Shown here: positions 6,884-13,952 of the stretch, piece after piece
How positions within the stretch are numbered: position 1 is the first letter of the stretch
Layout of the letters: each line of letters begins with the position of its first letter
Assembly: GCF_001461035.1 (NCBI RefSeq)
Contig: NZ_LNAM01000152.1
Coordinates: forward strand, 1 to 32,780
DNA: 32,780 bases
Direction of reading: 5' to 3'
Origin: Acetivibrio ethanolgignens
Lineage (GTDB): Bacteria > Bacillota > Clostridia > Lachnospirales > Lachnospiraceae
Program-made: the position numbers and the translations under genes
The notes under the pieces: generated by a model
Databases searched by the model: none
The model's input: only the letters and a program-made list of their open reading frames with translations
What the model was told of the DNA's origin: nothing

Positions 6884-7897
6884 TTAACTAAAGGCATTTA
6901 GTTTCTGTACAGGTAACTGCTGGCACATACTCCAGAGTACTGGTATCTTTTCAGGAGTCTTTACATCAACCAATGCTGCAGAAAGTTCAGTTAAGTACTG
7001 TACAAGTCCTGAATCTTCTGGCATAGCCATAACAAAACTGTAAACTAATTCATCGATTGTATCCTTTACAAACTGTAGAAAATCACGGGGTTTCACACAT
7101 TCTTTAATAGACTGTATAGGATTTAGTCTAAGACTTTTATTCTCTACAAATTTTGCTGCAACTCCATCAATCCCTATCTGTAATACAGCATTTATTCCAG
7201 GAGCATGCTGTGCCAGTAAAAATTGGTGCGGGAGATAATCACTAATTAGTACTGTGGTTGGATGAATATCGATGGACTGTACTTGGCGTACCTTCTCTAT
7301 ATTAGTGTACCCAATTATACTTAGTAGGTCTGCTAATTCATCGCTGTTTACTATCTCATGTAAGCTGCTAAGTAGCTTGGTAAAAGCTGTAGTAAGCTCT
7401 ATTGGGGCATTTGTCTCTTTGTATCTCATAAAATCTCGCGAAGATACCTTTACCCAATTTGCACACTCTCCGTATGTTAGCAACACTGAGTCTTTCGTAA
7501 TACCTGTTACACAGTATAATTTTTTATCAGGACCTTCATACCAACCATGCATTTTAGGCAGGATGCATTCTACTTTTGGATAATCAATTTGAGTGCCAAA
7601 CAATGCCCTAAACCCACGGGTGAACTCAGAAGCTACTGTTTCAACTTCAAATTCTTTCCATTCTCTCGGCATTAAAGAGTCAAACAAAGTACCCTCGAAT
7701 ACAGCTAGTGTATCCAAGTCACCGGAGAACTCCTTAATCTCGCGTACAAATCCATTAGCAACTACTGCTTTTACCACCTTACTGTTACTATACCAAAACT
7801 TATGTACAGTTCCTGTATGTGTGTGTACATACTCAAACCCTAATTCGTATCCCTCACTAGCTAATTCTGCTGCGAGGTCATTATACACTTTAATCAT
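6884..7897 (-). CDS. hypothetical protein, 337 residues
   Basis: A large soluble protein of unknown function. It starts at ATG 7897 (AGGAGGATAGACA) and overlaps the end of the previous gene by 8 nt, implying translational coupling. The N-terminal third is strand-rich (HTHTGTVHKFWYSNSKVVKA). The middle holds a VYCVTG-like strand segment (KKLYCVTGITKDSVLLTYGE), and the C-terminal half is helical. No nucleotide-binding loop, HD pair, cysteine cluster or signal peptide is evident. It belongs to the run of co-oriented unknown genes between 6052 and 8550. Confidence 0.7.
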   Translation of the reverse strand: MIKVYNDLAAELASEGYELGFEYVHTHTGTVHKFWYSNSKVVKAVVANGFVREIKEFSGDLDTLAVFEGTLFDSLMPREWKEFEVETVASEFTRGFRALFGTQIDYPKVECILPKMHGWYEGPDKKLYCVTGITKDSVLLTYGECANWVKVSSRDFMRYKETNAPIELTTAFTKLLSSLHEIVNSDELADLLSIIGYTNIEKVRQVQSIDIHPTTVLISDYLPHQFLLAQHAPGINAVLQIGIDGVAAKFVENKSLRLNPIQSIKECVKPRDFLQFVKDTIDELVYSFVMAMPEDSGLVQYLTELSAALVDVKTPEKIPVLWSMCQQLPVQKLNAFS

Positions 7898-8198
7898 TGT
7901 CTATCCTCCTACTCTCAAATTCTTTAAAGGTGAATTCAGTCAGTACACCATCAACTGTTATTCTCCAGCCATTACCTTCATCATAAACGCTTGCCACTCT
8001 TGATTTAATTTCAACCTGAGTCTCATTAGTACATTCATCATTTGTACAAAACTTCTCAAATGGACATTCAGCAGTACCGGTCTCTCTATCCTCTATTGTG
8101 GCAATACACCCACAATCAACTACAAGATTAACCATATCGCCGACCCTGCAAGGCATGGTGACTGTTACGCATTCATCTGCTGTTGAAAAAAGCTTCAA
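7890..8198 (-). CDS. hypothetical cysteine-containing protein
   Basis: A 102-residue frame overlapping both neighbours (26 nt with 8173-8550, 8 nt with 6884-7897). The longest start is TTG 8198; no ribosome site precedes it or the later ATG at 8156, so translation probably depends on coupling. It is a beta-rich protein with seven cysteines, including VDCGCIA, CPFEKFC and CTNE. This could form a small metal site, although the spacing is not a standard zinc ribbon. The C-terminal half (RVASVYDEGNGWRITVDGV) suggests a small beta-barrel. Confidence 0.65.
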   Translation of the reverse strand: MKLFSTADECVTVTMPCRVGDMVNLVVDCGCIATIEDRETGTAECPFEKFCTNDECTNETQVEIKSRVASVYDEGNGWRITVDGVLTEFTFKEFESRRIDND

Positions 8199-8550
8199 TA
8201 CACTTTGTGTTATTTTTAGTAGAGTTATTATGAAATACTACACATCTTCCCTCTAAAGTATCCGGAACTTCAACGGTTAAATTACCTAATACTGGGTCAA
8301 GTTCATACTCTAACTCCCTCGGTCGCTGTATCATAAAGAAATATTCAAAATTTTTAGAATTCGCATACTCTAGAAGATCCTGAAGTTGCACTGCCTTATC
8401 ATTAAATACCTTTGCCCAAAGTAAAACATCATTGTACATCCTCTCTCCGGAAATGCTTATACATTGAACACTTCCTCGTCCAACATATAAATATGGAATA
8501 AAATTAATTACATAAACCTTCCCTCTTATCAACTCACTTTGTTTCACCAT
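8173..8550 (-). CDS. hypothetical protein
   Basis: A 125-residue protein from ATG 8550 (AGGAGGTAAATAA). It begins KQSELIRGKVYVINFIPYLYVGRG, a strand-rich region that may form an SH3-like or small barrel fold. No catalytic signature. It is the first gene after the terminator hairpin 8571-8601 and overlaps the next gene by 26 nt, so it probably heads the operon running to 6052. Confidence 0.65.
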   Translation of the reverse strand: MVKQSELIRGKVYVINFIPYLYVGRGSVQCISISGERMYNDVLLWAKVFNDKAVQLQDLLEYANSKNFEYFFMIQRPRELEYELDPVLGNLTVEVPDTLEGRCVVFHNNSTKNNTKCIEAFFNSR

Positions 8551-8570
8551 TTATTTACCTCCTAAACAAA

Positions 8571-8601
8571 AAGAAGGATAAGCTATTACCTTATCCTTCT
8601 T
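8571..8601 (-). terminator. intrinsic terminator of the HipA-like kinase gene
   Basis: A 12-bp perfect stem (AAGAAGGATAAG and its complement) with a 7-nt loop is followed on the minus strand by TTTTTGTTT. It overlaps the 3' end of gene 8586-9653. Confidence 0.85.
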
Positions 8602-9653
8602 ATTCTTTCATTAACGAAATCGCTGTATTTCAATTCAGTTATTATATTTAGTTTCCTTTTATCAATAAACTGTAATGCCTCAACCGCAGCCTCATACTGT
8701 GTTTTATGCTCTCCTAACATAAGTGCTGGCAAGCACAATGTATCATCAGCAGATTCAAAGGCATGATTAAAATCCATTAGTGGAGCAAAACTTGTTATCA
8801 TCCTATCCTCGTTAAATAGTAATCCCCAGTTACCACTGTGCCTATCTGAATTCCCTACAAGGTAATCTGCTAAGTTCATTAAATGGTATTCTACTTCCCA
8901 TTTACGAAGCTCTTCTTTTAAACCTCTTCCTTCATTCATTGCCCACACATTAAACTCTTCTGCGGTTACCATAGCAGTGTTATCATTTGTAAAACACTCA
9001 GAGCAAGCCACTAATTCATTATCGTAATTCCTGTAGCTGTAATCAACTACGTTAAACCCTAATCGCTGTAATATCTGACTTGCTTCAACTTCTTTAGTAA
9101 CAGCATCTTCATCTCCTTTGTACAAATAAAACTTGCCATTTTCTCTGTACCATGCTTTTGGTGCAATACCAGATGTACTCAAATCTGATGTAATTAAGTG
9201 AAGGTTAGTCACTGTTGGTGAGCCTTTCAATGCTAAATCAACCACAGCATTACTTAGACTGTTCCTGTGTAAACTTACAGAATTCCAATCTCTTACCTCA
9301 TTAATTGGTACCACCCAATAAAAATCAGTTAGGGTCAGGCAGTAATACTGAAGAGCTATAGATGCCCTTTCCTTATCTGTCCTTGCTTGCTGCAAGCCAC
9401 AACTATTTAGCAGCTCTTTTGCATATCTCCTATCCAACGTTAAAAGTCTTGTAGAGCACCAGTAATTAAAATTTTCTTTATTATTAACTCTGGTATCGAA
9501 GTCATCTCCTTCTTCTAAGTAAAGTCCGTATGGCATTAACTCCCTGTGGGTAATCTCCACTCTACCAGAATTCCTGTAAACTACTGCAGCTTCTTTATCT
9601 TTTAATCTAATACTGTATGCAACCTCTTGCTCAAAAATGTTCATAACTTCCAT
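8586..9653 (-). CDS. HipA-like kinase with fused N-terminal domain
   Basis: A 355-residue protein from ATG 9653 (AGGAGGG). The C-terminal half carries the HipA kinase signature: YLVGNSDRHSGNWGLLF (about 264-280, with catalytic D270 and metal-binding N275) followed by PLMDFNHAFE (291-300, metal-binding D294). An ATP-binding lysine is likely in FYLYKG (about 179). Residues 60-117 (FNYWCSTRLLTLDRR ... YYCLTLTDFYWVVP) form the N-terminal domain usual in HipA-like proteins of Firmicutes elements. HipA proteins phosphorylate cellular targets such as GltX and cause growth arrest; the target here is unknown. No HipB-like HTH gene is adjacent. The same two domains occur as separate genes at 19741-20864. 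Confidence 0.8.
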   Translation of the reverse strand: MEVMNIFEQEVAYSIRLKDKEAAVVYRNSGRVEITHRELMPYGLYLEEGDDFDTRVNNKENFNYWCSTRLLTLDRRYAKELLNSCGLQQARTDKERASIALQYYCLTLTDFYWVVPINEVRDWNSVSLHRNSLSNAVVDLALKGSPTVTNLHLITSDLSTSGIAPKAWYRENGKFYLYKGDEDAVTKEVEASQILQRLGFNVVDYSYRNYDNELVACSECFTNDNTAMVTAEEFNVWAMNEGRGLKEELRKWEVEYHLMNLADYLVGNSDRHSGNWGLLFNEDRMITSFAPLMDFNHAFESADDTLCLPALMLGEHKTQYEAAVEALQFIDKRKLNIITELKYSDFVNERIRRIR

Positions 9654-9676
9654 TCAACCCTCCTAAGAATGAAACT

Positions 9677-9704
9677 GGCGAGGTCAGAATTTATCTGCCT
9701 CGCC
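9677..9704 (-). terminator. GC-rich hairpin upstream of the HipA-like gene
   Basis: A stem GGCGAGG/CCTCGCC extended by CAGA/TCTG with a one-base bulge. It is followed on the minus strand by AGTTTCATTC rather than a good T-tract. It lies between gene 9977-10219 and the kinase start, so it is a terminator or leader hairpin. Confidence 0.5.
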
Positions 9705-9976
9705 TCAGCGTAGTCCGAAAACATACGCCTCAATCCCTAAACATAGTCTAGCACAAGTGCTACTCAATTACAATATAAACCGAGGTGAAATTCAATACTA
9801 CATTAACAAATTTGAAGCCAACATAGAATTTCTAAAACAGCCAAAATGCACTTTATCTGACAAAGAATGCTGATTTTTATTGTATTGTACTACTGTTCAT
9901 GGTATAATCATACTTGTATAGTAATACACTAATATGTATCACCATTCCTTCTCTCAATTGTCTGGTGATACCTATT
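9705..9976. other. non-coding stretch with a rightward promoter candidate
   Basis: There is no leftward gene. On the plus strand, TTGTAT (9880-9885), a 17-nt spacer and TATAAT (9903-9908) make a near-consensus promoter. An open plus-strand frame just before it (about 9755-9872) has no start or ribosome site. A 36-nt inverted repeat with 8-bp arms (GTATCACC, about 9936-9971) follows the promoter. Confidence 0.5.
9880..9908 (+). promoter_or_regulatory. sigma-70-type promoter candidate on the plus strand
   Basis: -35 TTGTAT, 17-nt spacer, -10 TATAAT. It would transcribe rightward, antisense to gene 9977-10219 and perhaps the tmRNA gene. No ORF follows, so an antisense or short structured RNA is possible; chance occurrence in AT-rich DNA is the alternative. 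Confidence 0.4.
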
Positions 9977-10219
9977 TTATTTATCATGCTTACCAATGTT
10001 AGCCATACGGTAAAGTACCTCCGTGAATGTTTTGCCTCTTGTAATCAGCTTCCACACCACCACTATTAAGGTAACCGGTCCCATTAGTACATACTGTACA
10101 GAGTTCAATTTCTGTGTTACATCAAAATACTCATCATTATATTCTTCCCCTCGCAAATCTATTATCCAAGTCGCTACAGTACATAAAATACCTGTAACAA
10201 ACCAAAGTACAACCACCAT
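9977..10219 (-). CDS. small two-helix membrane protein
   Basis: An 80-residue protein starting MVVVLWFVTGI at ATG 10219 (GGAAGGGTAGT upstream). Helix 1 is about residues 2-20 and helix 2 about 43-60 (YVLMGPVTLIVVVWKLI). Between them is a polar acidic loop (DLRGEEYNDEYFD), and a basic tail follows. It is positioned directly after the tmRNA terminator. Function unknown. Confidence 0.65.
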   Translation of the reverse strand: MVVVLWFVTGILCTVATWIIDLRGEEYNDEYFDVTQKLNSVQYVLMGPVTLIVVVWKLITRGKTFTEVLYRMANIGKHDK

Positions 10220-10252
10220 ACTACCCTTCCTTTCGCACCAAATATTGAAATA

Positions 10253-10278
10253 CCTAGTACAGTTTTATCTGTACTAGG
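10253..10278 (-). terminator. hairpin downstream of tmRNA
   Basis: A perfect 10-bp stem (CCTAGTACAG and its complement) with a 6-nt loop, followed on the minus strand by TATTTCAA. It lies 45 nt past the tmRNA 3' end, so it is the likely end of that transcript. Confidence 0.6.
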
Positions 10279-10322
10279 CATACTACGGAGTCCAGGCTCC
10301 AAATCTCTAGGTCAAGCCTCAG

Positions 10323-10692
10323 TGGAGATGAGGGGAATCGAACCCCTGTCCAAAAATACTACTTGTTATCACTCTTTACGCTGTTTTGTAATCCTTCTGA
10401 GTTATTTCACGTTGGCTTTCACTCTAGCGATTAACTTTCTGCCATACGTATTAGGGAGTCGTACTGACTTCTATTCCACCACCATATTCCTATTTGTCTA
10501 CATGGAACTTCTGCTGTACTTGTTTTTTAACCTCAACTCCTACCAGTACTATCTTAGAGTATTTTGGCACAGCACTTAGGCTGCAATTGCAACTTTTCTG
10601 TTTGCGTTTATATTTAATTTCTTCCATTAACGTAGGTTGCCCGCCGAGCGAAGTAACAACTTTCATACCCCTGTCGAAACCTTTACATCCCC
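10323..10692 (-). ncRNA. ssrA: tmRNA (trans-translation RNA)
   Basis: A complete 370-nt one-piece tmRNA. The 5' end GGGGATG pairs with CATCTCC at the 3' end (one G-U pair), discriminator A; CCA is not encoded. The T-arm GGACAGGGGTTCGATTCCCC and the 5' segment GTTTCGACAGGGGT are diagnostic. The tag frame at 10605-10576, after the conserved ATATAAACGCAAAC context, reads ANRKVAIAA-stop. With the tRNA-loaded alanine this gives a ten-residue tag, ending AIAA instead of the usual ALAA and carrying RK in place of the common acidic residues. tmRNA with SmpB rescues ribosomes stalled on broken mRNA and marks the products for ClpXP. Its presence beside three tRNAs in an element-like region suggests it belongs to the element and is not the host copy. 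Confidence 0.95.
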
Positions 10693-10701
10693 AAGCAAGA
10701 A

Positions 10702-10720
10702 GAGGGTACTTAGTACCCTC
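10702..10720 (-). terminator. hairpin between nuclease-like gene and tmRNA
   Basis: An 8-bp perfect stem (GAGGGTAC/GTACCCTC) with a 3-nt loop, followed by TTCTTGCTT, 12 nt after the stop of 10732-11478 and 10 nt before the tmRNA 5' end. It may be a weak terminator, or may help processing of the tmRNA 5' end. Confidence 0.55.
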
Positions 10721-10731
10721 CTCAGATTAAA

Positions 10732-11478
10732 CTACTTATTTTTAAGAAATACTCTTACTATACTTAAAGCGTCTTGTTCACTCATACCTGTCTGTTTAAC
10801 TAACATTTTTGTTAGACTATCAGCATTGGTAACTCCTAAGTTAAATGCAGTCTCAATTATGCCTTCAGCTCTTCCTTCAGCTCTTCCTTCAGCTCTTCCT
10901 TCAGCTCTTCCTTCAGCTCTTCCTTCTTCTCTGCTCTGTTGTTTTTCTGTTTCTATTTCAGCATTGTACTGTTCGTTTTCTTTCATAATTACAAGCACCT
11001 CCTTGTTAACATCTTCATTTTCTTCAACATAAGGATTAAAATTGGAATTACCTAAACAATTATGGAAAATTGACTGCAAAAACTTTATTACAGCTGGGTC
11101 ACTACAATCCCAGTCATAATTAGCGGACAACAGCAGAAAATCGATCCTTGCTAAATCAGTGCCCTTGAACTTAAAGCCGGTTTTTGGTTCATTAGATTCA
11201 CCAAAAGCCTGATATTCAAAATGAATACACTGATTTTGCAACTCTTCAGGAACTCCATGAATACAAATCCAAGCAGACTGAACCGGAACTAGGTCTTCGT
11301 ACTTAGCACCTTTAATATCTTGCTTTGCAATCAGTCTACTTACATAGTAAATTGCCCTATTCATTAATGGGTAGTTCATATTATATTTTCGCTGCATCTC
11401 CAGGTCAAATATCAAATGAACCGTCTTCTCCATTTGTGTATTAATTGCAACAGTCACAACTACATCGTACAATATCAT
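10732..11478 (-). CDS. PD-(D/E)XK nuclease family (Rpn/PDDEXK_2-like), N-terminally truncated
   Basis: A 248-residue protein. LYDVVVTV and IFDLEMQRKY (about residues 23-32) correspond to the PD-(D/E)XK core D and E-x-Q, and YPLMNRAIYYVSRLIAKQ with YEDLVPVQSAWIC follow the family pattern. The usual 40-60 residues before the core are missing. In another frame just upstream, SELETLNDI resembles the segment that should precede LYDVV, so a frameshift or 5' truncation is likely. Residues 184-206 are an E-G-R-A repeat, then a helical tail typical of Rpn-family C-termini. Relatives promote recombination or act as transposon-like nucleases. With the N-terminus lost, activity is doubtful. Confidence 0.65.
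   Translation of the reverse strand: MILYDVVVTVAINTQMEKTVHLIFDLEMQRKYNMNYPLMNRAIYYVSRLIAKQDIKGAKYEDLVPVQSAWICIHGVPEELQNQCIHFEYQAFGESNEPKTGFKFKGTDLARIDFLLLSANYDWDCSDPAVIKFLQSIFHNCLGNSNFNPYVEENEDVNKEVLVIMKENEQYNAEIETEKQQSREEGRAEGRAEGRAEGRAEGRAEGIIETAFNLGVTNADSLTKMLVKQTGMSEQDALSIVRVFLKNK
10862..10921. repeat. 12-bp tandem repeat, five exact copies
   Basis: Five perfect head-to-tail copies of CCTTCAGCTCTT lie inside gene 10732-11478, encoding repeated Glu-Gly-Arg-Ala. The perfect identity points to slippage-prone, variable copy number that keeps the frame. Confidence 0.95.
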
Positions 11479-11557
11479 TGAGTGTTTCTAATTCACTTGT
11501 GTCAATCACATTAATCACCTCACATTTCCCATATGAAACCTATATTCAATAGATAAA

Positions 11558-12079
11558 TTATTTCTGAATATTTACTAAATTATCTAATATAAAAAATGTT
11601 TCTCTGCTAAACTCGTTCCACATGTCAAAAAATACTTTCATTGTAGGAACTGTACTTCCATCTTTTGTTGTATTTCCACAAGTAGTTACAATGCTTTTAA
11701 TAAAATCATACATTGTTTCTGCTTGTACATAAAACTCTTCGACATATTTATTCTTATCTAAAATACTCCATACTGGATGTTCTTTGTTTTTATCGCAACG
11801 CTTTGGCAATAAATATTTTTCAATTTCCTTTACATCTATCCATGTTTTACCATCATTTACATTAAAGAAAGTGACTTCATAACCACAACCTAAAATATTT
11901 GTAATCTCTCCTTCTTTTTCTCCAATTTTAACTTCTCGATTCATCAAATCTTTATCCATACAAAATTCTCCATTCTCTTTCCGTTGAAAGAACTTCTTAA
12001 AATTAGCATCGTAAGAGCGATTGTCTTTCTTGTACAAATCGCTTTCATTACCGAAACTATTTAAACATTCTGTTTCCAT
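11558..12079 (-). CDS. hypothetical protein
   Basis: A 173-residue soluble protein from ATG 12079 (AAGGAGGTTGCAATA). The N-terminal part is charged (DANFKKFFQRKENGEF), the middle strand-rich, with a KTWIDVKEIEKYLLP segment, and the end helical with many aromatic residues (MKVFFDMWNEFSRETFFILD). No family is recognised. It precedes the nuclease-like gene by 80 nt. Confidence 0.65.
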   Translation of the reverse strand: METECLNSFGNESDLYKKDNRSYDANFKKFFQRKENGEFCMDKDLMNREVKIGEKEGEITNILGCGYEVTFFNVNDGKTWIDVKEIEKYLLPKRCDKNKEHPVWSILDKNKYVEEFYVQAETMYDFIKSIVTTCGNTTKDGSTVPTMKVFFDMWNEFSRETFFILDNLVNIQK

Positions 12080-12118
12080 TATTGCAACCTCCTTAGTAGG
12101 AACACCTTATTTTAATCT

Positions 12119-12436
12119 TTATACAAACTCAAGTAAGTTTAGTGGGTTGTTAAAATCCTCTGGTACTTCCATTTTGATTACCTTATACCAAGTAACAACT
12201 CCAGCACCTGTATCACAAATATCATGCAAGTAATCTTCAATAGAGGTGAATCCTGGTACTACATCGATTTCACCTTCATCATACACACTTCCATCAGCAT
12301 TGTATACAAAGTACTCAATCACCCCAATAGCCTCTTCACTGAAAGGTTCTGCTTCTGTTAGGTGTATGTAGACCTTTCTATCATCTGCCAGTAAATAAAC
12401 TCTGCCGTTTTCTAACTCTGTAATTAAACACTGCAC
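12119..12436 (-). CDS. hypothetical protein
   Basis: A 105-residue acidic protein. GTG at 12436 is the start because AGGAGGT lies 5-6 nt upstream. The sequence is strand-rich at the start (LENGRVYLLADDRKVYIHLTE), with a later region VDEGEID-like and VVTWYKVIKME. It resembles small phage beta-proteins but no family can be named. Confidence 0.65.
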   Translation of the reverse strand: MQCLITELENGRVYLLADDRKVYIHLTEAEPFSEEAIGVIEYFVYNADGSVYDEGEIDVVPGFTSIEDYLHDICDTGAGVVTWYKVIKMEVPEDFNNPLNLLEFV

Positions 12437-12489
12437 AACCCACCTCCTGCCTACTAAGCAACAATTTATAGCACCTTACTGTTTCGCTT

Positions 12490-12741
12490 TTATTTCCGAT
12501 AGCAACAACGTTTCCAGTACTCTACAGCCTCATCAACAGGCTTATCCATTTCTACTGCAAGCTCAATAGCATCATCTAATGTCCAACGGAAATGCCAAGT
12601 CTCAAAGTTCACCATAACTTTCTTGTACTGTGCTCCTTTTAAAGAATAATCTAGCTTTTTATTCCTTAAAGCCTTATTCCACCATTTCTTATCGACTCTT
12701 TCTTGCCTTACTATAGGATACCTTTTATAACTTTTAGCCAT
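12490..12741 (-). CDS. small basic hypothetical protein
   Basis: An 83-residue protein. I choose ATG 12741 (MAKSYKRYPI), which has GGAGGTGATT six nt upstream, over an upstream in-frame TTG. The first half is strongly basic (RQERVDKKWWNKALRNKKLDY), which could bind nucleic acid, and the second half is acidic and helical (LDDAIELAVEMDKPVDEAVEYW). The ribosome site exists in two copies upstream, the first serving an ATG directly followed by TAA (see 12742-12774). Confidence 0.65.
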   Translation of the reverse strand: MAKSYKRYPIVRQERVDKKWWNKALRNKKLDYSLKGAQYKKVMVNFETWHFRWTLDDAIELAVEMDKPVDEAVEYWKRCCYRK

Positions 12742-12774
12742 GTAATCACCTCCGTTACATGGCAATCACCTCCT
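12742..12774 (-). promoter_or_regulatory. duplicated ribosome site with a start-stop minimal ORF
   Basis: Two near-identical copies of GGAGGTGATT-(n)-ATG occur in tandem upstream of gene 12490-12741. The first copy's ATG (12758-12760) is followed at once by TAA (12755-12757), and the second copy starts the real gene. The duplicated unit is about 18 nt. Confidence 0.75.
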
Positions 12775-12786
12775 AACCGTCTCTAT

Positions 12787-13197
12787 CTAATTGAAAGCAG
12801 TTAATTCTTCTAACTTGTCACATCCTTTCTGAAGCTGATCCATTGTAAAGTAATCTGCTCCCTCCACATACTTCTGAGCGATTACGTTATCAATAATCTG
12901 TTGCTTTGTGATTCCAAAATCTACAAGTTGCTCAAGATCGCTACAATCATCACAAAGTTTAAAGTATGTAACGACATAAACCTTATCGCATGGTAAATCT
13001 TTCTCATGCTGTAATTCATCAATATATCCTTCCATATCATCATAAAGACCTGATTTATTACAAGCATGAAAACCAATTTTCTTTTCAATATCAACTACGC
13101 CTTCAACTTCATCCTTTTCCAGTTCTACTCCCCACTCTGGGTCATCATAAAAGAAATATTGCTTTCCATCTTCTGATTTATAAATTGTTCTTTCCAT
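12787..13197 (-). CDS. acidic hypothetical protein
   Basis: A 136-residue protein starting MERTIYKSED at ATG 13197, chosen because GGAGGG lies 9 nt upstream; an in-frame TTG further up overlaps the ribosome site. It is very acidic, with a strand-rich N-terminal half (KQYFFYDDPEWGVELEKDE) and a conserved-looking FGITKQQIIDNVIAQKY helix near the end. Three cysteines (CNKS, CDKV, CDDC) are not arranged as a clear zinc site. Function unknown. Confidence 0.65.
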   Translation of the reverse strand: MERTIYKSEDGKQYFFYDDPEWGVELEKDEVEGVVDIEKKIGFHACNKSGLYDDMEGYIDELQHEKDLPCDKVYVVTYFKLCDDCSDLEQLVDFGITKQQIIDNVIAQKYVEGADYFTMDQLQKGCDKLEELTAFN

Positions 13198-13233
13198 AAC
13201 ATCAACCCTCCTTTCCAATCAGTTCTGACCAAA

Positions 13234-13437
13234 TTAATTTCCCTCTCCTAATTCCACACCCATATCAAACAAATCTTTTGGTGTAACTGTTTTAATATCT
13301 TCTTCAGATATACCGGCTATAATATTTGCATTACTTTCCAACGCTGCAATATCAATCGGTATTGCCAATTGCATTAACATAAACACATGAAAGTGAGGAT
13401 ATTCCTTTGGATTGTATTCATCAAAATTTTCTGGCAT
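13234..13437 (-). CDS. small acidic hypothetical protein
   Basis: A 67-residue protein starting MPENFDEYNP at ATG 13437, inside the end of the previous gene (17-nt overlap). There is no independent ribosome site, so translation should be coupled. It contains a helical middle (HVFMLMQLAIPIDIAALE) and ends acidic. It may be a partner of the overlapping zinc-binding protein. No family recognised. Confidence 0.55.
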   Translation of the reverse strand: MPENFDEYNPKEYPHFHVFMLMQLAIPIDIAALESNANIIAGISEEDIKTVTPKDLFDMGVELGEGN

Positions 13438-13597
13438 TTTCAAATTTGAATTTTTTTATATGAGGTTCAAACATACCTTCAAAACAAAACATTCCTAAAT
13501 GTGCAGCTTCGCACTTCATAATCTCTTCTCTATTTTCTGATTGTTTTCCACATATTTCACATTCAAAAATAATATGCTGTTTCATTTCATCTACCAT
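13421..13597 (-). CDS. small zinc-binding protein
   Basis: A 58-residue protein from ATG 13597 (alternative ATG 13585), with AAGGAAAGG upstream. It contains FECEICGKQS, a CxxC knuckle, and a second set KCEAAHLGMFCFE. A four-ligand site (C, C, C/H, C) is plausible. The basic C-terminus (IKKFKFENARKF) suits nucleic-acid contact. It overlaps 13234-13437 by 17 nt and belongs to the group of cysteine-knuckle miniproteins in this element. Confidence 0.6.
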   Translation of the reverse strand: MVDEMKQHIIFECEICGKQSENREEIMKCEAAHLGMFCFEGMFEPHIKKFKFENARKF

Positions 13598-13626
13598 CCT
13601 TTCCTTCTATGAAATACGAGATTTAT

Positions 13627-13911
13627 CTACACAATGACTAACATTTTGCATTTAATCTCTTTGAATTCGATTTCATAATCATAACCAAATTCTTCTTTGA
13701 GAATGTCTTTTAAAATACATGCATTCTGACCACCTTTACCAATAAGAATACCAGGTTTATCCGTCCATACAGTAAATACTTTCTTTCCTAAATCATTCTC
13801 ATAGCCTACAATACCTTTATATCCTATTCTATAAAAGAAATTCTTCATAACTCTTTCATTTCTTTCTGACATTTCTTCTAATGATTCTGCAACAATTTTT
13901 TCAAAATCCAT
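13627..13911 (-). CDS. KH-domain RNA-binding protein
   Basis: A 94-residue protein. I start it at MDFEKIVAES (ATG 13911), with GGAGGT seven nt upstream; an earlier ATG overlaps this site. After a 30-residue helical N-terminus, residues 44-87 form a type II KH fold: VFTVWTDKPGILIGKGGQNA with the GxxG loop GKGG (58-61), then ILKDILKEEFG and a strand YEIEFKEIK. This follows the KH-2 domain of ribosomal protein S3 (RPGxxIGxxG) but stands alone. Such domains bind single-stranded RNA or DNA. It is encoded between tRNA genes, which suggests an RNA role, but the target is unknown. Confidence 0.75.
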   Translation of the reverse strand: MDFEKIVAESLEEMSERNERVMKNFFYRIGYKGIVGYENDLGKKVFTVWTDKPGILIGKGGQNACILKDILKEEFGYDYEIEFKEIKCKMLVIV

Positions 13912-13952
13912 ATCATTAACCTCCATTTTTAGTCTTAAAATTCCGATTTCAT

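Noticed and set aside
9755-9872. Plus-strand coding fragment with a protein-like end (FEANIEFLKQPKC)
   Set aside because: No start codon, no ribosome site and no recognised family; kept only as a remark in the non-coding entry.
10322-11032. Three plus-strand ORFs (about 80-130 residues) across 10322-11032
   Set aside because: They are the antisense of the tmRNA gene and of the EGRA-repeat region; the repeated 'ALPS' in one is only the reverse reading of the 12-bp repeat.
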